From an uncultured Sphingomonas sp. (GTDB taxonomy: Bacteria; Pseudomonadota; Alphaproteobacteria; Sphingomonadales; Sphingomonadaceae): 64,000 nucleotides of DNA. Below, in pieces: positions 49,661 to 59,911 of this stretch. The first letter of the stretch is position 1. Each line of letters starts with the position of its first letter. Under the pieces are notes generated by a model. The model worked only from the letters and a program-made list of their open reading frames with translations, made no database searches and had not been told where the DNA came from. Made by a program: the position numbers and the translations under genes. The stretch is taken from positions 19,418 through 83,417 of the forward strand of contig NZ_CALMAW010000024.1 of the NCBI RefSeq assembly GCF_937859915.1. The letters run 5' to 3'.

Positions 49661-50716
49661 ATGGCAACCAAGGCCTATGGCGCACACTCCGGCACGACCC
49701 CGCTCGAGCCGATGGACATCGAACGTCGCCAGCCCGGCGCGCATGACGTCGCGATCGACATCGCCTATTGCGGCGTCTGCCATTCCGACCTCCACCAGGT
49801 CCGCGCCGAGTGGGAGGGGACGCTGTACCCCTGCGTCCCCGGCCACGAGATCGTCGGCACGATCACCGCGGTCGGTGGCGAGGTCAGCAATTTCAAGGTC
49901 GGCGACGTCGTCGGCGTCGGCTGCATGGTCGGCAGCTGCCAGCATTGCGACTCCTGCAACGAGGGCCTCGAGAATTACTGCACCAACGGCGGCTTCGTCG
50001 GCACCTATAACGGCCCGTCCGATGACGCCCCAGGCCACACGCTCGGCGGCTATGCGCAGAACATCGTGGTCAAGGACCATTTCGTGCTCCGCATCACCCA
50101 CCCGGTCGAGCAGCTCGCCGCGGTCGCGCCGCTGCTGTGCGCCGGCATCACCACCTATTCGCCGCTCAAGCATTGGGGCGCTGGCCCGGGCAAGAAGGTC
50201 GGCGTCGTCGGTATCGGCGGGCTCGGCCATATGGGCATCAAGATCGCGCATGCGCTCGGCGCGCATGTTGTCGCCTTCACGACGTCAGAGAGCAAGCGCG
50301 AGGCGGCCAAGGAGCTCGGCGCGGACGAAGTAATCGTCTCGAAGAATGCGGACGAGATGAAGGCGCATGCCGGCAGCTTCGACTTCATCCTGAACACGGT
50401 CGCGGCCAGCCACAATCTCGACCAGTTCACGATGCTGCTTAAGCGCGACGCGACGCTGTGCGTGGTCGGCGTGCCCGAGCATCCGCATCCCTCGCCCAAC
50501 GTCGGCGTGCTGATCTTCCAGCGCAAGGCGATCGCGGGCTCGCTGATCGGCGGCATCGCCGAGACGCAGGAGATGCTCGACTTCTGCGCCGAACACAAAA
50601 TCGTCGCGGACATCGAGATGATCCCGATCCAGAAGATCGAGGAAGCTTATGATCGCATGCAGAAGAGCGACGTGAAGTATCGTTTCGTGATCGATAACGC
50701 GTCGCTCGACGCGTGA
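49661..50716 (+). CDS. Zinc-dependent NAD(P) alcohol dehydrogenase (CAD/YahK-like)
   Basis: This is a medium-chain dehydrogenase/reductase, probably reducing aldehydes to alcohols with NADPH. From ATG 49661 it has 351 residues. Catalytic zinc ligands include Cys37 (YCGVCHSDLH) and His62 (PGHEIVG); structural zinc Cys are 93, 96, 99 and 107. The cofactor loop is GIGGLGHMGIK followed by FTTSESKR, the latter suggesting NADPH. It stands on the opposite strand to all neighbours, between adk and rpsM, and so splits the spc and alpha operons. Confidence 0.95.
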   Translation: MATKAYGAHSGTTPLEPMDIERRQPGAHDVAIDIAYCGVCHSDLHQVRAEWEGTLYPCVPGHEIVGTITAVGGEVSNFKVGDVVGVGCMVGSCQHCDSCNEGLENYCTNGGFVGTYNGPSDDAPGHTLGGYAQNIVVKDHFVLRITHPVEQLAAVAPLLCAGITTYSPLKHWGAGPGKKVGVVGIGGLGHMGIKIAHALGAHVVAFTTSESKREAAKELGADEVIVSKNADEMKAHAGSFDFILNTVAASHNLDQFTMLLKRDATLCVVGVPEHPHPSPNVGVLIFQRKAIAGSLIGGIAETQEMLDFCAEHKIVADIEMIPIQKIEEAYDRMQKSDVKYRFVIDNASLDA

Positions 50717-50723
50717 CGTGACG

Positions 50724-50930
50724 AGGGCGGCGCTTCCCAAGGAGGCGCCGCCCTACTCTTCCTCCCCATCAAGGATGGGGAGGGGGACCACCCGCAGGGT
50801 GGTGGAGGGGTGGACCACGTCTCTACCGGGTTCCCATCTTCCAGCGTCGGACGCCCCTCCACCACTCGCTGCGCGAGCGGTCCCCCTCCCCCCCGCTTCG
50901 CGCGGGGAGGAGGCTTTGTTACCCTTCCAG
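50724..50930. repeat. Block of dyad repeats between adh and adk
   Basis: Consecutive dyads fill the gap: AGGGCGGCGC (50724-50733) with GCGCCGCCCT (50745-50754), a possible terminator-like hairpin for the dehydrogenase without a T-run; CCTCCCCATC-AAG-GATGGGGAGG at 50761-50783; CCACCC-GCA-GGGTGG; CGCTGCGCGAGCG-like dyads near 50865-50880; and CCCCGC/GCGGGG near 50895-50912. This type of CCTCCCC/GGGGAGG block is a known kind of sphingomonad intergenic repeat. Confidence 0.75.
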
Positions 50931-51566
50931 CACCGTATCGATCGCGTGCCCGACATCGTCGATATCGGCCATGCCATCCACGCGGCTGACCAGCTTGCGC
51001 TGCTCGTAATAGGGCAGGATCGGCGCGGTCTTGGCGCGATACTCGGCCATGCGCGTGCGTACCGTTTCTTCATTGTCGTCGGGGCGGCGCTTGAACTCGT
51101 GGCTGCCGCACACATCGCAGGTGCTCTCGACCTTGGGACGCTTGAACGTGTCGTGATAGCCCTCGCCGCACACCGCGCAGGTGAAGCGCCCGACGATGCG
51201 TGCCACCAGCGCATTCTCGTCGACGGTGAGCTCGATGACATGATCAAGCCGGCGGCCGCGCGCCTCGAGCAGCCGATCGAGCGCCTCGGCCTGCGCCTGG
51301 GTGCGCGGATAGCCGTCGAAGATCGCCCCCTGCCCGCCCTCGAGCTGATCGAGCCGCTCGCCGATGATTCCCGAGACGATCTCGTCGGACACCAGCGCGC
51401 CCGATTCCATCACCGCCTTGGCCTGAAGGCCGACCGGCGAGCCGGCGGTCACCGCGGCGCGCAACATGTCGCCGGTCGAGAGCTGCACCATGCCACGCGA
51501 CTGGACCAGCCGCGTCGCCTGCGTACCCTTGCCGGCACCCGGCGGCCCGAGCAGGATGATGTTCAT
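50919..51566 (-). CDS. adk: Adenylate kinase
   Basis: Adk interconverts ATP plus AMP with two ADP. The product has 215 residues. The P-loop is LLGPPGAGKGTQA (about 5-17), LSTGDMLR and DGYPRT follow, and the lid carries a four-Cys zinc site (CAVCGEGYH and CDVCG), so it is the zinc-binding long form. It follows secY by 36 bp, as in the classical spc operon end. Confidence 0.97.
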   Translation of the reverse strand: MNIILLGPPGAGKGTQATRLVQSRGMVQLSTGDMLRAAVTAGSPVGLQAKAVMESGALVSDEIVSGIIGERLDQLEGGQGAIFDGYPRTQAQAEALDRLLEARGRRLDHVIELTVDENALVARIVGRFTCAVCGEGYHDTFKRPKVESTCDVCGSHEFKRRPDDNEETVRTRMAEYRAKTAPILPYYEQRKLVSRVDGMADIDDVGHAIDTVLEG

Positions 51567-51602
51567 GGTGTCCCTCCCCTAATCGTTCTGGCGTGTGCGC
51601 CT

Positions 51603-52973
51603 TTAGCGGCGCATCCCGCCCTTGAGCTTGGCCTTCTTGAGAAGGTCGCCATATTGGTGCGCGAGCAGATGGCTCTGGATCTGCGTCACCGTATCCATCG
51701 TGACGTTGACGACGATCAGCAGGCTGGTGCCGGTCAGCGAGATCTGCGGCAGGCTGAACGCCTTCACCACCGCCTCGGGCACCAGGCAGATCAGCGTGAG
51801 GTACGCGGCGCCGATCACCGTGATGCGCGTCAGCACATAATCGAGATAGTCGCCGGTCGCCTTGCCCGGGCGAATGCCGGGAATGAACCCGCCATAGCGC
51901 TTGAGATTGTCCGCGGTCTCTTCCGGGTTGAACACCACCGCGGTGTAGAAGAAGCAGAAGAAAATGATGCCCGCGGCATAGAGCGTCAGATAGAGCGGCG
52001 AGCCGTGCTGCAGCGAGCCGGTCAGGGTCAGCAGGATGTCGTTCCAGCGGCCGTTGCCGTGGACGCGGTTGCCCGCGAACTGCGCGATCGTCAGCGGCAT
52101 CAGCAGCAGCGATGACGCGAAGATCGGCGGGATCACGCCCGCGGTGTTGATTTTGAGCGGCAAATAGGACTTGTCGCCCTGCATCATGCCGCGCGCGGTC
52201 TGGCGCTTGGGATATTGGATCAGCACCTTGCGCTGCGCGCGCTCCATGAAGCAGATGAAGTAGATCATCGCGAAGGCGATCACGAACGCCGCGATCACGG
52301 TCAACGGCGATAGCGAGCCCGTCGAGCCGCTCTCGAGCAGGTTCGAGATCACCGTCGGGATCTGGCTGACGATGCCCGCCATGATGATCAGCGAGACGCC
52401 GTTGCCGATGCCGCGCGAGGTGATCTGCTCACCGAGCCACATCAGGAACATCGTGCCGCCGACCAGGCTGATCACCGTCGTGACGCGGAACAGCATGCCC
52501 GGCTCGACCACCGCCGAGACGCCCGACGAGGCACCCCAGCTCTCGAGACCGACCGCAATGAAATAGCCCTGGATGCAGGTCAGCAGGACGGTGAGGTAGC
52601 GCGTGTACTGGTTGAGCTTCTTGCGCCCGCTCTCGCCTTCCTTCTTGATCGCCTCGAGCTGCGGCGACAGCGAGGTCGCGAGCTGCACGACGATCGAGGC
52701 GGTGATGTAGGGCATCACGCCGAGCGCGATCAGGCTCATCCGGTGCAGCGCACCGCCCGAGAAATTGTTGAAGAAGTCGAGCACGCCGCCGTTGGTCTTC
52801 TGGAACAGCGAGTTGAGCACGCGCGGATCGATGCCCGGCAGCGGCACGAAGCTGAGCAGGCGGAACACGATCAGTGCGCCGAGCGTAAACCACAGGCGCT
52901 TCTTGAGGTCTGTGGCCTGCGTGAACTTGGACAGGCTGAGCCCTGCGCCCGATGCGTTGGCGGCGGATGCCAT
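51603..52973 (-). CDS. secY: Protein translocase subunit SecY
   Basis: SecY is the ten-helix channel through which proteins cross or enter the inner membrane. The product has 456 residues from ATG 52973. LKKRLWFTLGALIVFRLLSF at TM1, PGID, GVMPYITASIVVQL, QYTRYLTVLL, and the C-terminal GIRPGKATGDYLDYVLTRIT are typical. The first ATG of the conserved part is used; an upstream extension has no similarity. Confidence 0.97.
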   Translation of the reverse strand: MASAANASGAGLSLSKFTQATDLKKRLWFTLGALIVFRLLSFVPLPGIDPRVLNSLFQKTNGGVLDFFNNFSGGALHRMSLIALGVMPYITASIVVQLATSLSPQLEAIKKEGESGRKKLNQYTRYLTVLLTCIQGYFIAVGLESWGASSGVSAVVEPGMLFRVTTVISLVGGTMFLMWLGEQITSRGIGNGVSLIIMAGIVSQIPTVISNLLESGSTGSLSPLTVIAAFVIAFAMIYFICFMERAQRKVLIQYPKRQTARGMMQGDKSYLPLKINTAGVIPPIFASSLLLMPLTIAQFAGNRVHGNGRWNDILLTLTGSLQHGSPLYLTLYAAGIIFFCFFYTAVVFNPEETADNLKRYGGFIPGIRPGKATGDYLDYVLTRITVIGAAYLTLICLVPEAVVKAFSLPQISLTGTSLLIVVNVTMDTVTQIQSHLLAHQYGDLLKKAKLKGGMRR

Positions 52974-53095
52974 GAGTGATTCACGTCCCTGCGATAAAAC
53001 GAAAACGGCGGGTCGCATCGCCTGCGCCCGCCGCCTCCATATAAGCCTCTATCGAGCTTGTCTAAGCCCTATGCGGCAAAACGGTGCCGCAGGCC

Positions 53096-53647
53096 TCAGG
53101 CGGCGCCGATCGGCGCCTTGCCATGCTTCTTGCGATCGGCGTCGCGCACGCTGTTCTTCTTCGCCAGCGCCTTCTCGGCGGCGGTGACGATCTCGAACAG
53201 CTCGATGCTGCCACCGGCGGCTTCGATCGCCGCCTTGGCGGCGGCGCTGGCGCCGGCGACCTTGAACGACAGCTTGGCCGAGAACTCGCCCTTGGCGAGG
53301 ACGCGGACGCCGTTCTTGCCGCCGCGGGCCACGCCAACGGCCTGGAGCGCGGCCTGATCGATCACCGCACCCGCGTCGAGCGTGCCGGCATCGACCAGCT
53401 TCTGGATCTGGCCGAGGTTGATCTCGGCGAAATCCTTGGCGAAGATGTTGTTGAAGCCACGCTTCGGGATCCGCATGTGGAGCGGCATCTGGCCGCCCTC
53501 GAAGCCCTTGATCGAGACGCCTTCGCGGCTCTTCTGGCCCTTCTGGCCGCGACCGGCGGTCTTGCCCTTGCCCGAGCCGATGCCGCGTCCGACGCGCATC
53601 TTGCGGTGGCGGGCGCCTTCATTGTCGCGGATGTCGTTGAGTTTCAT
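53096..53647 (-). CDS. rplO: 50S ribosomal protein L15
   Basis: L15 is a late-binding 50S protein. The product has 183 residues from ATG 53647, longer than the 144 of E. coli because of an Ala/Lys-rich C-terminal extension ([20 protein letters not shown]). [38 protein letters not shown] and [15 protein letters not shown] are diagnostic. Confidence 0.98.
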   Translation of the reverse strand: MKLNDIRDNEGARHRKMRVGRGIGSGKGKTAGRGQKGQKSREGVSIKGFEGGQMPLHMRIPKRGFNNIFAKDFAEINLGQIQKLVDAGTLDAGAVIDQAALQAVGVARGGKNGVRVLAKGEFSAKLSFKVAGASAAAKAAIEAAGGSIELFEIVTAAEKALAKKNSVRDADRKKHGKAPIGAA

Positions 53648-53687
53648 GGTCTGCACTCGCTTTCGCTTTTGTCGCGCTGAATAAGAA

Positions 53688-53710
53688 GAGGGGCGCCCAT
53701 AGCGCCCCTC
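53688..53710 (-). other. Hairpin between rpmD and rplO
   Basis: A perfect 9-bp stem GAGGGGCGC / GCGCCCCTC with a 5-nt loop lies between rpmD and rplO; on the minus strand TTCTTATT follows. It could cause partial termination within the spc operon. Confidence 0.6.
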
Positions 53711-53756
53711 CCCGGTTTATGCCAGCCCCGAGGGGCCAGGATGTCGACCGAAGGCC

Positions 53757-53933
53757 TCAGCCCTCGACCTTCACCATGTGATTGACCTTGCGGATCATGC
53801 CGCGGACAGCGGGGCTGTCCTCGAGCTCGCGGGTCTTGTGCATCTTGTTGAGGCCGAGCCCGACGAGCGTCGCGCGCTGGTCCGCGGTGCGACGGATCGG
53901 GGATCCGGTCTGCGTTACCTTGATCGTTGCCAT
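53757..53933 (-). CDS. rpmD: 50S ribosomal protein L30
   Basis: L30 is a small 50S protein found only in part of the bacteria. The gene encodes 58 residues from ATG 53933. The sequence [20 protein letters not shown], then [20 protein letters not shown], and the end NHMVKVEG match the family. It sits between rpsE and rplO as in E. coli. Confidence 0.97.
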   Translation of the reverse strand: MATIKVTQTGSPIRRTADQRATLVGLGLNKMHKTRELEDSPAVRGMIRKVNHMVKVEG

Positions 53934-53938
53934 GTCGA

Positions 53939-54679
53939 TTACTCCACGATCGCCGCGGCATCGGCTTCGGCGGCAACGCTGCCACCGCGGCCGAGCAGGT
54001 CGACGATCTTCTTGCCGCGGCGCGCCGCGACCGACTTGGGGCTGGTCTGCTCCGTGAGCGCCTCGAAGGTGGCACGGATCATGTTGTACGGGTTCGACGT
54101 ACCGACCGACTTGGTGACCACATCGTGGACGCCCAGGCTCTCGAAGATGGCGCGCATCGGGCCACCCGCGATGATGCCCGTGCCCTGCGGCGCGGTGCGG
54201 ACGGTGACGCGACCGGCACCGAAGTGACCGTTGCCGTCATGATGCAGCGTGCGGCCTTCCTTGAGCGGAACGCGGACCATCGCCTTCTTGGCAGCGGCGG
54301 TCGCCTTGGAAATGGCTTCCGGCACTTCGCGCGCCTTGCCATGACCGAAGCCGACGCGGCCCTTGCCGTCACCGACGACGACGAGTGCCGCGAAGCCGAA
54401 GCGCTTGCCGCCCTTCACCGTCTTCGAGACGCGATTGATGTGGACGAGCTTCTCGATCAGCTCTTCGCCGCCGTCCTCGCCATTGTTGCGGCGATCGTCG
54501 CGGCGACCGCGGTTGCCGTCACGACCACGGCCACCGCCGCGGTTGTCACCGCCGCCGGGGCCACGACCGCGACCGCCGCGGGGACCGCGACCGTCACGCG
54601 GCGGCTGGCCGTCGGGGGCGCCGCTGCCGGCGCTGACCGTGGGCTCTGCGCCCGGCGCGTTCTGGATTTCATCAGCCAT
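53939..54679 (-). CDS. rpsE: 30S ribosomal protein S5 with long RG-rich N-terminal extension
   Basis: S5 acts in decoding fidelity and the mRNA entry helicase. The product has 246 residues against 167 in E. coli. The conserved body starts near residue 73 ([45 protein letters not shown]). The first about 70 residues are Gly/Arg/Asp-rich and disordered ([28 protein letters not shown]). Such an extension could bind RNA. No internal start before the body is better supported. Confidence 0.96.
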   Translation of the reverse strand: MADEIQNAPGAEPTVSAGSGAPDGQPPRDGRGPRGGRGRGPGGGDNRGGGRGRDGNRGRRDDRRNNGEDGGEELIEKLVHINRVSKTVKGGKRFGFAALVVVGDGKGRVGFGHGKAREVPEAISKATAAAKKAMVRVPLKEGRTLHHDGNGHFGAGRVTVRTAPQGTGIIAGGPMRAIFESLGVHDVVTKSVGTSNPYNMIRATFEALTEQTSPKSVAARRGKKIVDLLGRGGSVAAEADAAAIVE

Positions 54680-54681
54680 CG

Positions 54682-55026
54682 TCAGAACTCCAGACCACCC
54701 TCACGGGCGGCGTCTGCGAGCGCCTTGACGCGCCCATGGAAAAGGAAACCGCCGCGATCGAACACGACAGCCAAGACACCGGCGGCCTTGGCGCGCTCGG
54801 CGACGAGCTTGCCGACCTCGACGGCGGCAGCGATGCCGGCGCCCGAGGAGTCCTGGCCCAGCGTCGAGGCGGCAGCGACCGTGTGGCCCTGCGCATCGTC
54901 GATGATCTGCGCGTAGATGTGGCGACCCGAGCGGTGGATCGACAGGCGCGGACGCCCGCCGCCCTTGGCGCGGAGCGCGGTGCGGACGCGCTGGCGGCGC
55001 TTAGCGAAGAGAGAGAGCTTGGCCAT
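54682..55026 (-). CDS. rplR: 50S ribosomal protein L18
   Basis: L18 binds 5S rRNA with L5 and L25. The product has 114 residues from ATG 55026. [42 protein letters not shown], and [23 protein letters not shown] are diagnostic. It begins 1 bp after rplF. Confidence 0.98.
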   Translation of the reverse strand: MAKLSLFAKRRQRVRTALRAKGGGRPRLSIHRSGRHIYAQIIDDAQGHTVAAASTLGQDSSGAGIAAAVEVGKLVAERAKAAGVLAVVFDRGGFLFHGRVKALADAAREGGLEF

Positions 55027-55027
55027 C

Positions 55028-55561
55028 TTACTTCTTCTTCCCTTCCTTGCGGAAGATATACTCGCCGGCGTACTTGATGCCCTTGCCCTTATACGGCTCG
55101 GGCTTGCGCCAGCGACGGATCTCGGCGGCAACCTGGCCGACCTTCTGCTTGTCGATGCCGGTGATGTTCACCGTCGTGGCATCCGGCGTCTTGATCTCGA
55201 TACCCTCGGGGATCGTGAAGTCGACGTCGTGCGAATAGCCGAGCTGCAGCTTCAGGTTCTTGCCCTGGACCGCGGCGCGGTAGCCGACACCGGTGATCTG
55301 CAGCGTCTTGGTGAAACCCTCGGTCACGCCGGTGACGAGGTTCTGCACCATGGTCCGCTGCATGCCCCAGAAGGAGCGCGCGCGCTTAGTCTCGTTCGCG
55401 GGCTTGATCGTGACGGTGTCACCCTCGACCGCATAGTGGACGTCGCTGACCATATCGATGGTGAGCGTGCCCTTGGGGCCCTTCATCGACAACACGCCGT
55501 CGGCGATGTTGGCGGTGACGCCTGCCGGTACCTTGACCGGAACCTTACCGATGCGGCTCAT
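55028..55561 (-). CDS. rplF: 50S ribosomal protein L6
   Basis: L6 lies by the factor-binding site of the 50S subunit. The product has 177 residues, the E. coli length. [40 protein letters not shown] and the C-terminal signature [12 protein letters not shown] are present. It overlaps rpsH by one base. Confidence 0.98.
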   Translation of the reverse strand: MSRIGKVPVKVPAGVTANIADGVLSMKGPKGTLTIDMVSDVHYAVEGDTVTIKPANETKRARSFWGMQRTMVQNLVTGVTEGFTKTLQITGVGYRAAVQGKNLKLQLGYSHDVDFTIPEGIEIKTPDATTVNITGIDKQKVGQVAAEIRRWRKPEPYKGKGIKYAGEYIFRKEGKKK

Positions 55562-55956
55562 CAGAACACCTCTGCGAGGACTTCGCCGCCGACATTCTGC
55601 TCGCGCGCTTCCGCGTCGGACAGAACGCCCTTGGGCGTCGAGACGATGGTGATGCCGAGACCGTTGCGCACGATCGGAAGCTCCTTCGAGCCCGAATAGA
55701 CGCGGCGGCCGGGCTTCGAGACGCGCGCGACGTGCTGGATCGCGGGCTGGCCCTCGAAATATTTCAGCTCGATGCGGAGACCGGGATGCTCGCCGAGCAC
55801 CTCGTCCGAATAGCCACGGATATAGCCCTCGCGCTGAAGCACGTCGAGAACGCGGGTCCGCAGCTTCGAGGCGGGCGACAGGACCGAGTCCTTGCGCGCG
55901 CGCTGGCCGTTGCGGATGCGGGTGAGCAGGTCACCCAGCGGATCGTTGATCGCCAT
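55561..55956 (-). CDS. rpsH: 30S ribosomal protein S8
   Basis: S8 is a primary 16S binder and, in E. coli, the repressor of the spc operon. The product has 131 residues. [37 protein letters not shown] and [16 protein letters not shown] are diagnostic. Confidence 0.98.
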   Translation of the reverse strand: MAINDPLGDLLTRIRNGQRARKDSVLSPASKLRTRVLDVLQREGYIRGYSDEVLGEHPGLRIELKYFEGQPAIQHVARVSKPGRRVYSGSKELPIVRNGLGITIVSTPKGVLSDAEAREQNVGGEVLAEVF

Positions 55957-55965
55957 AGCTTGCCC

Positions 55966-56271
55966 TTACCAGCTCGACTTGGTCACGCCGGGGATCATCC
56001 CCTTGTTGGCGAGGTCGCGCAGCATCACGCGTGCGAGACGGAACTTGCGGTGATAGCCGCGGGGACGCCCCGTCAGCTCGCACCGGTTGCGGACCCGCGT
56101 GGGGTTCGCGTTGCGCGGCAACTCGGCCATCTTGAGGCGCGCGATCAGGCGCTCGCCCTCTTCGAGGCTTTCGTCGTTCGCGGTCGCCTTGAGCGCCGCA
56201 TACTTGCTCGCATACTTCTTGACGAGCAGCTTGCGACGCTCGTTCTTGTTGATGGAACTCAGTTTCGCCAT
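55966..56271 (-). CDS. rpsN: 30S ribosomal protein S14
   Basis: S14 lies in the 30S head. The product has 101 residues, the zinc-free long form. [40 protein letters not shown] near 60-80, and the end [11 protein letters not shown] are typical; only one Cys of the zinc form remains. Confidence 0.98.
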   Translation of the reverse strand: MAKLSSINKNERRKLLVKKYASKYAALKATANDESLEEGERLIARLKMAELPRNANPTRVRNRCELTGRPRGYHRKFRLARVMLRDLANKGMIPGVTKSSW

Positions 56272-56291
56272 GACTTAAGTCCTCTTCCCGC

Positions 56292-56876
56292 TTACGCTGC
56301 CTGCTTCTGTTCGGTGTTCTCTTCCTTGGGGAAGGGAAAGCCGAACAGGCGCAGCAGTTCGCGGGCCTCGTCGTCGGTGTTGGCGCTGGTCGTGACGATC
56401 ACGTCCATGCCGCGGATGTGGTCGACCTGGTCGTAGCTGATCTCCGGGAAGATCAGCTGCTCCTTGAGGCCGGTCGCATAATTGCCGTTGCCGTCGAACG
56501 ACTTGGGGTTGAGGCCCCGGAAATCGCGGACGCGGGGAAGTGCTACGGTCACGAAGCGGTCGAGGAACTCGTACATCCGCTCGCGGCGCAAGGTGACCTT
56601 GCAACCGATCGGCATGCCCTCGCGCAGCTTGAACTGTGCGATCGACTTCTTCGCCTTGGTGATCACCGGCTTCTGGCCTGCGATCAGTTCCATTTCCTTG
56701 GCGGCCTGGTCGACGCGCTTCTTGTCCTGGGTGGCGTCGCCGACACCCATGTTGATCACGATCTTCTCGATCTTGGGGACCTGCATCGCGTTGGCATAAC
56801 CGAACTTCTCGGTCATCGCCGCGATGATGGTGTCCTCATAGACCTTCTGAAGACGAGCCTTGTAGGCATCAGCCAT
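56292..56876 (-). CDS. rplE: 50S ribosomal protein L5
   Basis: L5 binds 5S rRNA and contacts the 30S head. The product has 194 residues from ATG 56876, 15 longer than E. coli. [60 protein letters not shown] and [16 protein letters not shown] are seen. Its start overlaps the rplX stop by 8 bp. Confidence 0.98.
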   Translation of the reverse strand: MADAYKARLQKVYEDTIIAAMTEKFGYANAMQVPKIEKIVINMGVGDATQDKKRVDQAAKEMELIAGQKPVITKAKKSIAQFKLREGMPIGCKVTLRRERMYEFLDRFVTVALPRVRDFRGLNPKSFDGNGNYATGLKEQLIFPEISYDQVDHIRGMDVIVTTSANTDDEARELLRLFGFPFPKEENTEQKQAA

Positions 56877-57186
56877 CGATCTTCTCCCCCGTCTTGACGG
56901 CCACACGGACCTTCTTACCGTCTTGCGTCTCGAACCGGACGCGGGTCGGCTTGCCGTCGGCGGTCGCGATCGCGACGTTCGAGACGTGCAGCGGAGCCTC
57001 GAAACGATCGAGGCCGCCCTGCGGGTTGGCCTGCGTCGCCTTGCGGTGGCGCGTGGCGATGTTGACGCCGGAGACGACGACTTTGGAGTCCTTGGGGAAC
57101 GCCTTGGTCACTTCGCCGGTCTTGCCCTTGTCCTTGCCGGACAGGATGACGACCTTGTCGCCCTTTTTGATCTTCAGCGCGCTCAT
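56869..57186 (-). CDS. rplX: 50S ribosomal protein L24
   Basis: L24 is an assembly-initiating protein near the exit tunnel with a KOW motif. From ATG 57186 it has 105 residues. [20 protein letters not shown] is the KOW segment and [19 protein letters not shown] follows. The start shares a base with the rplN stop (TGATG); GTG 57189 is an alternative. Confidence 0.97.
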   Translation of the reverse strand: MSALKIKKGDKVVILSGKDKGKTGEVTKAFPKDSKVVVSGVNIATRHRKATQANPQGGLDRFEAPLHVSNVAIATADGKPTRVRFETQDGKKVRVAVKTGEKIDG

Positions 57187-57554
57187 CACAGCACCTCAGG
57201 AGCAAGCGAGATGATCTTCATGTGGTTGCGCGCACGAAGCTCGCGAACCACCGGCCCGAAGATACGGGTGCCGATCGGCTCCTCGTTCTTGTTGACCAGC
57301 ACCGCGGCATTGCCGTCGAAGCGGATCGTCGAGCCATCGGCGCGGTGGATGTCCTTGGCGGTGCGGACGATGACGGCACGGTGCACGTCACCCTTCTTCA
57401 CCTTGCCGCGCGGTGCGGCTTCCTTGATCGACACCACGATGATGTCGCCGACCGTCGCGAACCGACGCTTCGAGCCGCCGAGCACCTTGATGCACTGGAC
57501 GCGCTTAGCGCCCGAGTTGTCGGCGACGTCGAGGTTGGACTGCATCTGGATCAT
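57186..57554 (-). CDS. rplN: 50S ribosomal protein L14
   Basis: L14 sits at the subunit interface and contacts h14 of 16S rRNA. The product has 122 residues. [40 protein letters not shown], and [11 protein letters not shown] are invariant. Confidence 0.98.
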   Translation of the reverse strand: MIQMQSNLDVADNSGAKRVQCIKVLGGSKRRFATVGDIIVVSIKEAAPRGKVKKGDVHRAVIVRTAKDIHRADGSTIRFDGNAAVLVNKNEEPIGTRIFGPVVRELRARNHMKIISLAPEVL

Positions 57555-57568
57555 AGTTCAGCCCTTCC

Positions 57569-57841
57569 TTATGCGTTGTCGGTGGGGATCGGGATGGCGA
57601 TCTCGGCGCCGATGCGGCCGATTGCCTTCCAGGTCTTGAGCTTCGAGATCGGCGCGCACTCCTCGATGCGGACGGTCTCACCGGTGTGATACTCGTTCGC
57701 TTCGTCGTGGGCGTGATACTTCTTCGACCGCTTGATGATCTTCCCGTAGAGGGCGTGTTGGACACGACGCTCCACGGAGACGATCACGGTCTTGTCGGTC
57801 TTGTCGGAGACCACCGTTCCGGTCAGCACGCGCTTCGGCAT
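57569..57841 (-). CDS. rpsQ: 30S ribosomal protein S17
   Basis: S17 is a primary 16S binder with an OB fold. The product has 90 residues. [36 protein letters not shown] and [15 protein letters not shown] are diagnostic. Confidence 0.98.
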   Translation of the reverse strand: MPKRVLTGTVVSDKTDKTVIVSVERRVQHALYGKIIKRSKKYHAHDEANEYHTGETVRIEECAPISKLKTWKAIGRIGAEIAIPIPTDNA

Positions 57842-57854
57842 GGCTGGTTGCTCC

Positions 57855-58058
57855 TTACTTCGACGCCGAGGCGGCGCGAGCCGTCTGGGCAGTCTTGATG
57901 CGCGCGATGGTCCGACGGACCTCGCGCACGCGGCTGGGCTTCTCGAGCTGGCCGGTGGCCGACTGGAAGCGCAGGTTGAACTGCTCGCGCTTGAGCTCGG
58001 AGAGCTGCGTCGAGAGCTGGTCGTCGGTCGCGACCTTGATGTCGTCTTGCTTGGCCAT
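57855..58058 (-). CDS. rpmC: 50S ribosomal protein L29
   Basis: L29 is a helical protein at the tunnel exit, part of the docking area for SRP and trigger factor. The product has 67 residues. [40 protein letters not shown] are typical, followed by a short Ala-rich tail. Confidence 0.97.
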   Translation of the reverse strand: MAKQDDIKVATDDQLSTQLSELKREQFNLRFQSATGQLEKPSRVREVRRTIARIKTAQTARAASASK

Positions 58059-58061
58059 GGC

Positions 58062-58499
58062 TTAGACCTCCGAGATCAGGTGGCTGAAGTCGCCGAGGCG
58101 GGCGACCACCTTGGTCTTGATCGGCAGCTTCTCGGCCGCGCGGCTGAACGCCTCTGCGGCGAGCGGGCCTGCGACGCCCTCGAGCTCGAAGATGATCCGG
58201 CCGGGCTTGACGCGCGCGGCCCAGAACTCCGGCGAACCCTTGCCCGAGCCCATGCGGACTTCGGCGGGCTTCGACGACACCGGCACGTCCGGGAAGATCC
58301 GGATATGGAGGCGGCCCTGGCGCTTGATGTGGCGCGTGATCGCGCGGCGGGCCGCCTCGATCTGGCGGGCCGTGATACGATCGGGCTCCATGGCCTTGAG
58401 GCCATAGCTACCCTGGTTGAGCAACGTTCCGCTCTTGGCATCACCATGGATGCGGCCCTTGAAGGCCTTGCGGAACTTGGTGCGCTTCGGTTGCAGCAT
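58062..58499 (-). CDS. rplP: 50S ribosomal protein L16
   Basis: L16 helps shape the A-site and central protuberance. The product has 145 residues. [56 protein letters not shown] and [10 protein letters not shown] are diagnostic. It is separated from rpsC by 62 bp without a clear signal. Confidence 0.98.
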   Translation of the reverse strand: MLQPKRTKFRKAFKGRIHGDAKSGTLLNQGSYGLKAMEPDRITARQIEAARRAITRHIKRQGRLHIRIFPDVPVSSKPAEVRMGSGKGSPEFWAARVKPGRIIFELEGVAGPLAAEAFSRAAEKLPIKTKVVARLGDFSHLISEV

Positions 58500-58561
58500 G
58501 TCTTACTTACCTTCTGACACCGTGACGACGGTCGATCAGGCAGCTGATGGGGAAACCCCGA

Positions 58562-59256
<695 letters not shown>

Positions 59257-59257
<1 letters not shown>

Positions 59258-59634
59258 TATTCGGCCTCCAGCTCGCGGACGACGATGCGCAGCCGCGAGA
59301 ACGGCTTGATGATGCGGGCCGATCGGCCGCGCGCACGGGTGGCGAAGCGCTTCATGACGAGGCCCTTGCCGACCGACGCTTCCTGGACGACCAGCGCATC
59401 GACGTCGAGATTATGGTTGTTCTCGGCGTTGGCGATCGCGGAGGCGAGGCACTTGCGCACATCGACGGCCATCGCCTTGGTCGAGAACTGCAGGATGTTG
59501 AGCGCGTCGCCGGCCGGCTTGTTGCGGATCAGCGCCGCGACAAGGTTCAGCTTCTGCGGCGAGCCGCGAACCGACGTGGCAAGCGCCAGCGCTTCCTTCT
59601 CGCCGACCTTGCGGGGGGATTTAGGCTTGGACAT
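59257..59634 (-). CDS. rplV: 50S ribosomal protein L22
   Basis: L22 lines the exit tunnel; its hairpin is a macrolide-resistance site. The product has 125 residues. [41 protein letters not shown] helix and [17 protein letters not shown] (hairpin and end) are seen. An N-terminal Lys/Pro-rich tail is extra to E. coli. Confidence 0.98.
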
Positions 59635-59909
59635 CAGCGCTTGCCCTTCTTGTCCGCGGCGTGACCGGGGAAGAAGCGCGTCGGCGCGAATTCACCCAGC
59701 TTGTGCCCGACCATCTCTTCGTTGACCGAAACCGGCACGAACTTGCGACCATTGTAGACGCTGAACGTGAGGCCGACGAAATCCGGGACGATCGTCGAAC
59801 GACGCGACCAGGTTTTGATAGGGGTGCGCGTCGACGCTTCCTGAGCGGTCTGCGCCTTCTTCAGAAGGTGCAGGTCGACGAACGGACCTTTCCAGACGGA
59901 ACGAGCCAT
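59634..59909 (-). CDS. rpsS: 30S ribosomal protein S19
   Basis: S19 lies in the 30S head with S13 and contacts A-site tRNA. The product has 91 residues. [38 protein letters not shown] and [20 protein letters not shown] are diagnostic. It overlaps rplV by one base. Confidence 0.98.
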   Translation of the reverse strand: MARSVWKGPFVDLHLLKKAQTAQEASTRTPIKTWSRRSTIVPDFVGLTFSVYNGRKFVPVSVNEEMVGHKLGEFAPTRFFPGHAADKKGKR

Positions 59910-59911
59910 CG

